In this document: piece by piece, positions 58,901 to 64,000 of the stretch
Layout: every line of letters begins with the position of its first letter
How positions within the stretch are numbered: position 1 is the first letter of the stretch
Assembly: GCA_028768545.1 (NCBI GenBank)
Contig: CP054838.1
Location: forward strand, 3,273,001 to 3,337,000
DNA length: 64,000 nucleotides
Source: Desulfobacter sp.
GTDB taxonomy: Bacteria > Desulfobacterota > Desulfobacteria > Desulfobacterales > Desulfobacteraceae
Direction: 5' to 3'
The notes under the pieces: generated by a model
The model's database searches: none
Told to the model about the DNA's origin: nothing
What the model saw: the letters and a program-made list of their open reading frames with translations, nothing else
Position numbers and translations under genes: made by a program

Positions 58901-60198
58901 AACCTGAAACGACACCAGCCCCCATGGTCACGCCCCTGGCGATAAAAAAGCCTCTTTCTCCTCCTCCCCCAAGCCCCCCAAAAAAGCGGCCCGTCTTCCT
59001 GGACCGGGACCAATGTATGGAATATGCCGTGGGCAAGGCAGGCCGGGTTCTGGGACCTGCATTTGACATCATTGACACCTATCCTGTGAGGGTGCGCCTG
59101 CCCAATGAGCCCCTGATGCTGGTGGACAGAATCATGGAAATCCAGGGGGAGATGCTCTCTTTGGGGTCCGGTAAAATCGTCACCCAGCACGATGTCCTTG
59201 AAAATGCCTGGTATCTGGACGGGGGCCGTGCCCCGGTGTCCATCTCCATTGAGGCAGGCCAGGCCGATCTGTTTCTCTGTGCCTGGCTGGGCATTGATCA
59301 TCAGGTCAAAGGCAAACGAAAATACAGGCTTTTAGACGCCAAAGTCACCTTTCACCGAACCCTGCCCTGCCCCGGGGAAACTATCGAATACCATATTGAA
59401 ATCGACCGGTTTCTCAAGCAGGGTGAGATCTATCTTTTCTTTTTTCATTACAAAGGGTATATTGACGGTCACCTTTTTATTTCCATGCAAGATGGCTGTG
59501 CTGGATTTTTCACGGAAACAGAGGTGGAAAATTCAGGGGGGATTATACTGAAAAAACAGGATCTGGAAACCATAAGACCTGAAAAAACCATTCCGCCCCT
59601 GGTGAAAATGACAAAAGAATCCTATTCAGAGGCACAAATTGAGGCCCTGAGAAAAGGAGACCTTGAAACCGCCTTTGGCAAACAGTTCAAGGGAATCGCT
59701 CTGGGCCAAAACCAATGGCTGCCCGGAGGGCAGATGACCCTGATTCACAGGGTGCTTGAACTGGATCCCCTGGGAGGACGATTTGGCCTGGGGAAAATTG
59801 TGGCCCAGGCCGACATCCATCCGGATGACTGGTTCTTAACCTGCCATTTTATTGATGACATGGTCATGCCCGGTACCCTGATGTATGAATGCTGTGCCCA
59901 CACCCTGAGGGTATTTGTCCAGCGCATGGGCTGGGTGTTGTCCGCGCCTGGGGTACATTACGATGTCCTGCCGGGCAATGAAAGTGATTTAAAATGCCGG
60001 GGGCCCGTGACCCGAAAGACCCGAAACGCACGGTATGAAATAGAGATAAAGAAATTGGGATACGGACCTGAACCTTACGTGATTGCCGATGCCCACATGT
60101 TTTCCGATGACCTTGAAATTGTGTTTTACAAAGACATGGGAATGAAGCTGGCAGGAACTACCCGCCAGGATCTTATGGATTTTTGGAGAAAAAAATGA
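55951..60198 (+). CDS. pfaC: PfaC-like multidomain acyl synthase (KS-CLF-DH-DH)
   Basis: 1415 residues. KS domain at about 8-445: LDAACASS with Cys189, ECHGSGT with His323 and SMIGHLLTAAG with His363, a complete triad. A second KS-like domain (about 463-880) is a chain-length factor: FTLSAGSASG has Ser645 where the Cys should be. A Pro-rich linker (about 985-1010) leads to two FabA-like hot-dog domains. The first (about 1030-1190) has WYLDGGRAPVSISIEAGQADL. The second (about 1240-1400) has the catalytic CHFIDDMVMPGTLMYE, with His1298 and Glu1312 at the position of the FabA Asp. Marine PfaC, a subunit of PUFA synthase, has this order but is nearer 2000 residues. No ACP, AT or KR is present, so partner proteins are needed. 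Start ATG 55951 or 55960. Its stop overlaps the oleA start. Confidence 0.88.
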   Translation: MRPMTFKHPNIAVVSLANIFPGADTPKRFITNVLEKKEAIIKVPGHRWAAPPNVMVAQNGQDCPEGLAASDRAGLITDFQFDPRGFQIDQDLLAELDPVHHLVLSAGRKAMELCHITPELKKSCGVILAAIALPTQGSSKIARKIFCTPTPQSLSPVHAMAASMVSAPAAILASALGCMGGSFTLDAACASSLFAIKLACEQLIRHKADVMVAGGVSRPDSLYTQVGFSQLKALSPTGRCAPFDKNANGLMVGEGAGIVVLKRLEDAITCGDTIHGVIKGWGVSNDIEGNLVAPASEGQIRAMAGAYKMADWSPEQIQYMECHGSGTVKGDQVEASSIKTILDHFQCPDAALAIGSVKSMIGHLLTAAGAAGFIKTLMAMNQGVLPPSLHFNALPDNSPMNGSNIRVLSDPEPWEVKTKTRPRRAGISAFGFGGINAHILVEQFNTASPVYQVPEPPEPGVQKEVDCAIIGMDILSGAAKNLKDLEKLIFGQIKPEPESGHHRWRRSAHLAKEIQQRQTLFLKSLALDLKEFHIPPKMLSDILPQHLVMLKAAKGALADAGIRPRPSSSDPLRLRMGCAMGIDFDFQATDFYLRWLLHDLPSHVKDHISPKLNFDRTLGALGGIVASRTAREFKFGGPCFTLSAGSASGIKAIETGIQSLGSLETDIFLCGAVDLAGEIRRFTQNLALSEQDPLVLPSEGAAALVLKRLDQAVKDQDKIYGVVTGAGSAGGAPFEGEKGRQMSNQKQTCYGLSLQKALDSSGQKFKDLSLICLANSQDHIDGKTERHAIDTFVSNGSNPAAPVETTPRPDLFCPAQIFGNTHGASGLFSVIATTLCLFHDRSAKGVAQNSKKKKAVDLAAVGSLTPDGASAHLILAPSPVPCKKSESDKNGEDTKKDHPPFQIQLPVTRPLISEEFIRSLGIQPPPMAAGPNKTRLAEQHFNLLSATQDSAARAHELFLEFSSQNMDEMGRQITAMAGAEPGSKPETTPAPMVTPLAIKKPLSPPPPSPPKKRPVFLDRDQCMEYAVGKAGRVLGPAFDIIDTYPVRVRLPNEPLMLVDRIMEIQGEMLSLGSGKIVTQHDVLENAWYLDGGRAPVSISIEAGQADLFLCAWLGIDHQVKGKRKYRLLDAKVTFHRTLPCPGETIEYHIEIDRFLKQGEIYLFFFHYKGYIDGHLFISMQDGCAGFFTETEVENSGGIILKKQDLETIRPEKTIPPLVKMTKESYSEAQIEALRKGDLETAFGKQFKGIALGQNQWLPGGQMTLIHRVLELDPLGGRFGLGKIVAQADIHPDDWFLTCHFIDDMVMPGTLMYECCAHTLRVFVQRMGWVLSAPGVHYDVLPGNESDLKCRGPVTRKTRNARYEIEIKKLGYGPEPYVIADAHMFSDDLEIVFYKDMGMKLAGTTRQDLMDFWRKK

Positions 60199-61247
60199 AA
60201 TACACCAAAGTGTTTATTGAATCCTTTGGATATGAACTGGCCCCGCACATTGTGACCAGCCTGGAAATTGAAGAAAAAATGGCCCCGTTTTACAAGGCCA
60301 CCGGATTTATGCCGGGCCAGCTTGAAATCCTCACCGGCATCAAAGAGCGTCGTTACTGGGATGTGGACCACACCCTTGCAGAGCATGCTGCCGTTGCAGG
60401 CAAACGGGCGCTTGAAGAGGCCGGGATCGACCCCAAAGAAATCGGAGCCTTAACATTCTGCGGCGTGGGCCAGGACGGGTTTGAGCCTGCCACCTCCTGC
60501 GCGGTTGCAGATGCCTTGGGCATCGGTCCCCAGGCCATTGTCTACGATGTTAAATCGGCCTGCCTGGGCATGATCACAGGCATGGTCCAGGTGGCCAATG
60601 AAATCGAGCTTGGCAATATCAAAGCAGGCCTTGTGGTTTCCTGTGAGACGGCAAGACAGATTGTAGAGGGCACCATAGATGAAATCAACACCCGGAAAAG
60701 CGTTGATTTTTACAAGGAAACCATTGCCACCATGACCGGGGGATCAGGCGCTGCTGCCGTACTCCTTACCGACGGCACCTTAGGACGCAAAGACACCCAA
60801 CGCCATGCCGTCAAGGGCGGGGTGGTCCAGAATGCCATCCGCCATTTCGGCCTCTGCCACTGGGGATTTGAAGAAAAAGGAATGCCCACGAACAGTCGGG
60901 TGATCATGCGGACCCAGGCCCAGGACGTTCTGGACAACGGCACAGAACTGGCCGTTTCCACCTATGAATTGTTCAAAAAAGAGTTTAACATCCCTGATGA
61001 CAAACCCGACAAATTCATTGCCCACCAGGTGGGGGAAGGCCACCACCAGCGATTTTACACCACCATGAACATTGATCGGAAAAAAGACTTTATCACCTTT
61101 CCTTTCTTAGGCAATGTGGGCACGGTCTCTTTGCCCATTACGGCAGCCATTGCAGATGAACGCGGATTTCTTGAACCTGGGGATTTTGTGGCCTTTCTAG
61201 GGGTGGGATCCGGGTTGAACTGCTATTTTATGGGGGTTCAATGGTAA
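60195..61247 (+). CDS. oleA: OleA-like thiolase-superfamily condensing enzyme
   Basis: 350 residues from ATG 60195, overlapping the pfaC stop (ATGA) behind GGAGAA. FabH-like fold with active-site Cys123 (KSACLGMI), His277 (IAHQVGEGHH) and Asn307 (GNVGTVSLPITAA). Glu97 (GFEPATS) lies 26 residues before the Cys, the same spacing as the catalytic Glu117-Cys143 of Xanthomonas OleA, and is absent from ordinary FabH. OleA joins two acyl chains head-to-head to a beta-keto acid. Position between a KS-CLF-DH-DH protein and oleB supports this role; FabH-like activity is the alternative. Confidence 0.85.
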   Translation: MKYTKVFIESFGYELAPHIVTSLEIEEKMAPFYKATGFMPGQLEILTGIKERRYWDVDHTLAEHAAVAGKRALEEAGIDPKEIGALTFCGVGQDGFEPATSCAVADALGIGPQAIVYDVKSACLGMITGMVQVANEIELGNIKAGLVVSCETARQIVEGTIDEINTRKSVDFYKETIATMTGGSGAAAVLLTDGTLGRKDTQRHAVKGGVVQNAIRHFGLCHWGFEEKGMPTNSRVIMRTQAQDVLDNGTELAVSTYELFKKEFNIPDDKPDKFIAHQVGEGHHQRFYTTMNIDRKKDFITFPFLGNVGTVSLPITAAIADERGFLEPGDFVAFLGVGSGLNCYFMGVQW

Positions 61248-62167
61248 GCCGGCAGATCAACCAGACACTGACCTCCACAAAAGGGTTTGAACCCCTTTAC
61301 CCCTTTGAACCCAATTATCTGGATATGGGCGGGCAAAAGCTGCACTATGTGGATAAGGGCAAAGGCGACCCCATACTCATGGTCCATGGAAATCCCACCT
61401 GGTCTTTTTACTATAGACACCTGATCACAGGATTGTCAGCCACCCATCGAACCATTGTCCCGGACCATATGGGATGCGGATTTTCAGACAAGCCAGGGGC
61501 AGAGGATTATGAGTATACCCTCAAATCCCGGGTGGATGATCTGGATTCTCTAATCAGCCATTTAAAACTCAATCAAAAAATAAGCCTCATTGTCCATGAC
61601 TGGGGCGGCATGATAGGGCTTGCCTGGGCCCTTGATCACCTGGACCGGGTGGATAAAATTGTCATCACCAATACCTCAGGTTTTTTTCTTCCAAAGGACA
61701 AGCCCTTGCCCATGGCTTTGCGGATGATTAAATATTTGCCTTTTTTTGCCCTGCCTGCTGTTTTAGGCGGCAATATCTTTGCCAGGGGCGCCCTTTTTCT
61801 GGGATCAAAAAAGCCCTTGGATCCAGAGGTTAAAAAAGGACTTGTGGCCCCGTACAACTCCTGGAAAAACAGAATTGCCACCTTAAAATTTGTCCAGGAC
61901 ATCCCCATAACCGAAAAAGACCAAAGCTATAAAATAGTGGAAAAGGTAGATCAGCACCTGAACACCCTTGCCCCGGAACAGCTGATGTTTCTCTGGGGAA
62001 TGCGGGATTTTGTGTTTGACAAACATTTTTTCAACGAGTTCAAACGCAGGTTTCCAACAGCCGAATCCCACACATTTGAAGACGCAGGTCATTATCTTTT
62101 TGAAGACAAACCCCAACAAACCCTGGACCTGGTCAAATCGTTTCTAGTTAAAAACACGAATTTTTGA
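61241..62167 (+). CDS. oleB: OleB-like alpha/beta hydrolase (beta-lactone decarboxylase)
   Basis: 308 residues, overlapping oleA by 7 bases. Haloalkane-dehalogenase-like fold with oxyanion segment MVHGNPTWSFYYR, nucleophile Asp120 in VHDWGGMIG and the final His in EDAGHYLFED. OleB proteins use Asp, not Ser, to decarboxylate cis-beta-lactones to olefins. Without the operon it might be called a haloalkane dehalogenase; the ole context decides. Confidence 0.85.
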   Translation: MVSRQINQTLTSTKGFEPLYPFEPNYLDMGGQKLHYVDKGKGDPILMVHGNPTWSFYYRHLITGLSATHRTIVPDHMGCGFSDKPGAEDYEYTLKSRVDDLDSLISHLKLNQKISLIVHDWGGMIGLAWALDHLDRVDKIVITNTSGFFLPKDKPLPMALRMIKYLPFFALPAVLGGNIFARGALFLGSKKPLDPEVKKGLVAPYNSWKNRIATLKFVQDIPITEKDQSYKIVEKVDQHLNTLAPEQLMFLWGMRDFVFDKHFFNEFKRRFPTAESHTFEDAGHYLFEDKPQQTLDLVKSFLVKNTNF

Positions 62168-62199
62168 CTTTTTGGTTCAGGACAGGTAAAAAAGAGCCT

Positions 62200-62901
62200 A
62201 TGCTTGAATTCTTGAAAAAAAAGAATAAAAAAACGCCTGAACCTCCAAATCCCCCTGGGGAAAATGCAGGGGCACCCGGGGATAAAGAGGGAAATGCGCC
62301 TGACAACGCCTCTGTAAAAAAGAAAAAACGGTTTTCCATCAAAAAACTGATTTTTATGGTTCTGGTATTGACCGCCGCTGGCACGGCTGGATTTTTCGCC
62401 TACACTTGGTATTTTTCAGGTCCGGGAACCCATTCCAGAACTTACAAACCCATGGTCCTTGCCCATGTCAACCTGCCCCCGGAGATGCTCAAATTTTCCT
62501 TTGAACATTTTCCAGACCTGTATGATGCTTTGATTGTTTTTAACGGACAAATTGACATTTATGACAGTGAAATCCAGCGGATCCAGGCCATTGGGGAGCA
62601 ATATCCCGAACAAAATAAAATTGCCCAAAGCCAGAAAAAAATCTGGGTCAACGGCAAAAACAAACTGCTAAAGGCATTTGCAAAACTTGAAAAGCCCGTA
62701 AAAGAAACCTTTGTCCTCTTCCAGGTAAACCCGGCCAAGGGCCTTGTCCAGGTAGAGGCAAGCGCCAAAGACCTGACCACCAGCGGCCAGACCGCCTTAA
62801 CCGTCTCCCGGGAGCAGACCGCCCAGCTAAACGCTTCGGCAGACACCCCCCCGGAAGGGATGGTCCAGACCATTTTATTTAAAATTAAAAAGATATTTTA
62901 A
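62200..62901 (+). CDS. Unknown membrane-anchored protein inside the ole operon
   Basis: 233 residues from ATG 62200. A cytoplasmic, Lys/Pro-rich N-terminus (about 1-47) is followed by one membrane segment (about 51-70, FMVLVLTAAGTAGFFAYTWY) and a C-terminal region of about 160 residues outside the membrane with a predicted helical stretch (IQRIQAIGEQYPEQNKIAQ). No catalytic motif is seen and I do not recognise the family. It sits where oleD might be expected but is not a reductase: no Rossmann motif. Its stop overlaps the oleC start, so it is translated with the pathway. Confidence 0.75.
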   Translation: MLEFLKKKNKKTPEPPNPPGENAGAPGDKEGNAPDNASVKKKKRFSIKKLIFMVLVLTAAGTAGFFAYTWYFSGPGTHSRTYKPMVLAHVNLPPEMLKFSFEHFPDLYDALIVFNGQIDIYDSEIQRIQAIGEQYPEQNKIAQSQKKIWVNGKNKLLKAFAKLEKPVKETFVLFQVNPAKGLVQVEASAKDLTTSGQTALTVSREQTAQLNASADTPPEGMVQTILFKIKKIF

Positions 62902-64000
62902 TGACATCCTATATCAACATCTCCCACAGACTCAAACAATCCTGCGATAAATACCCTTTTAAGCGGGCCGTGGTATACCCGGCCGGACGGGACAAGGCCG
63001 GCAGGGTCCTTTACAGCCAGATGACCTTTACCCAGCTGGAAAAAGAATCAGATGCCCTGGCATTCGGCCTTGAACGCATCGGCATCAGCCGGGGCATGCG
63101 GACCATTTTAATGGTGACCCCGGGCATGGAATTTTTCACGACCATTTTTGCCATGTTCAAGGTCGGGGCCGTTCCCGTGGTGGTGGATCCGGGCATGGGC
63201 ATAGACCGGATGCTCCAATGCCTTGAACAAAGCCGCCCCAAAGCCTTTATCGGCATAGAAAAGGCCCATGTGTTAAGATCCCTGCGCCCGGGTTTTTTTA
63301 AAAGCGTCAAACATTGGGTCACGGTGGGAAAAAAATGGTTCTGGGGAGGATATACCCTGGACCAGCTCATGGCCCATGCCCCGGAGCCCTTTCCCAGGGC
63401 CCAGACCACAGCCAATGAAACCGCCGCCATTGTATTTACCACAGGCTCCACAGGACCTGCCAAGGGCGTGGTCTATACCCATGGTAATTTTGATGCCCAG
63501 ATCCAGCAGATCCAGGCCCATTTCAATATTGCACCCGATGAAGTTGACCTGCCCACCTTTCCTCTCTTTGCTTTGTTTGACCCGGCCCTGGGCATGACCG
63601 CAGTCATTCCGGACATGGACCCCACAAAACCGGCCCAGGTGAATCCGTTGAAAATCATCGAAGCCATTGAAAACCAAGGGGTCACCAATATGTTTGCCTC
63701 TCCTGCCCTGCTCAACCGGGTGGGCGCATACGGGAAAAAAAATAAAATTAAACTGCCCTCCTTACGGCGGGTGGTCTCTGCAGGGGCGCCGGTCAGTCCT
63801 ACCAATATAGAACAATTTTCAACCATGCTGTCAAAGAACACTCAGATCCACACCCCATACGGCGCCACCGAAGCGGTTCCCATCATTTCCATTGGCTCCC
63901 ATGAAATCCTCTCTGAAACCAAAAAACTTTCTGAACAGGGGTTTGGCATGTGTATTGGCCGGCCCATCTGTGACACCCAGATAAAACTGATCAAAATCAG
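62901..64000 (+). CDS. oleC: OleC-like AMP-dependent beta-lactone synthetase, 3' end beyond the window
   Basis: At least 366 residues from ATG 62901 (overlapping the previous stop), open to the window edge. The acyl-adenylate motif FTTGSTGPAKGVVYTHGNF (about 180-198), FPLFALFDPALGMT and HTPYGATEAVPI are typical of OleC, which turns beta-hydroxy acids into beta-lactones. The EATE-like AMP motif is here YGATEAVP. The remainder, and any oleD, would lie just downstream. Confidence 0.9.
   Translation, partial: MTSYINISHRLKQSCDKYPFKRAVVYPAGRDKAGRVLYSQMTFTQLEKESDALAFGLERIGISRGMRTILMVTPGMEFFTTIFAMFKVGAVPVVVDPGMGIDRMLQCLEQSRPKAFIGIEKAHVLRSLRPGFFKSVKHWVTVGKKWFWGGYTLDQLMAHAPEPFPRAQTTANETAAIVFTTGSTGPAKGVVYTHGNFDAQIQQIQAHFNIAPDEVDLPTFPLFALFDPALGMTAVIPDMDPTKPAQVNPLKIIEAIENQGVTNMFASPALLNRVGAYGKKNKIKLPSLRRVVSAGAPVSPTNIEQFSTMLSKNTQIHTPYGATEAVPIISIGSHEILSETKKLSEQGFGMCIGRPICDTQIKLIKI

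Noticed and set aside
61241..62167. Haloalkane dehalogenase
   Set aside because: The fold and Asp nucleophile fit, but overlap with oleA and closeness to oleC make OleB the better assignment.
1..64000. CRISPR arrays, prophage or integrated plasmid genes
   Set aside because: No regularly spaced repeats, integrase, capsid, terminase or replication genes were seen; all repeats trace to insertion sequences.

Overview
The window looks like a chromosome segment from an anaerobic, probably sulfate-reducing deltaproteobacterium (Desulfobacterota, Desulfobacteraceae-like). This is inferred from gene families, not from a marker gene: an EF-G of the mitochondrial EFG1/spdEFG type, DUF362 proteins, a 'hydrogenase-4 component G'-like protein, a bacterial cereblon-like CULT protein, and a secondary-lipid (Pfa-like) synthase next to olefin (ole) genes. 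No rRNA is present and only one tRNA (Leu, anticodon CAG) was found.

Layout. 1-6.1 kb: a cyclopropane-fatty-acid synthase gene split by an IS256-family element, a class III nucleotide cyclase-like gene, a class IV aminotransferase, an EI24/CysZ-like membrane protein and a CULT-domain protein. 6.1-19 kb: an insertion-sequence graveyard with two IS4-family, two ISL3-family and two IS6-family copies, plus an ISKra4/UPF0236-like fragment. These break a UDP-glucuronate epimerase-like gene, a membrane hybrid histidine kinase and the response regulator partner of a CitA/DcuS-type kinase. 19.2-22.7 kb: mfd. 22.8-29.7 kb: a minus-strand block with a small motility/hydrogenase-annotated family protein, two DUF362 proteins, a TetR regulator, an SCP2-like protein and a split transketolase whose first subunit is beheaded by an IS6 copy. 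30.6-39.9 kb: tRNA-Leu, then a plus-strand housekeeping run (ribF, def, fmt, rsmB, a PASTA protein, rpe, an ACT-domain protein, a PFL/DUF711 protein, an MFS transporter) ending in a radical-SAM gene cut by another IS6 copy. 40.8-54 kb: rsmG, a concentrative nucleoside transporter with an internal stop, a TPR-SPOR gene with two frameshifts, an orphan DruA-like protein, fusA with a RecA-like ATPase, an FkbM methyltransferase, an acyltransferase-hydrolase fusion, a NIL-ferredoxin, mnmA and mtaB. 54-55.7 kb: an ISL3 copy fused to an IS6 remnant. 55.9-64 kb: a tightly packed operon of a PfaC-like KS-CLF-DH-DH protein, oleA, oleB, an unknown membrane-anchored protein and oleC, which runs off the window.

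The most interesting system is the last one: a multidomain unsaturated-acyl synthase joined by start/stop overlaps to head-to-head hydrocarbon genes, suggesting a dedicated pathway from polyunsaturated acyl chains to a long-chain polyene hydrocarbon or ketone in an anaerobe. About 12.4 kb (near 19%) of the window is insertion sequence. None of the four full IS6 copies has a matching 8-bp target duplication, so each is likely a rearrangement joint. Target duplications that could be read directly restore reading frame for the cfa-like, epimerase and hybrid-kinase genes, so these insertions are recent.
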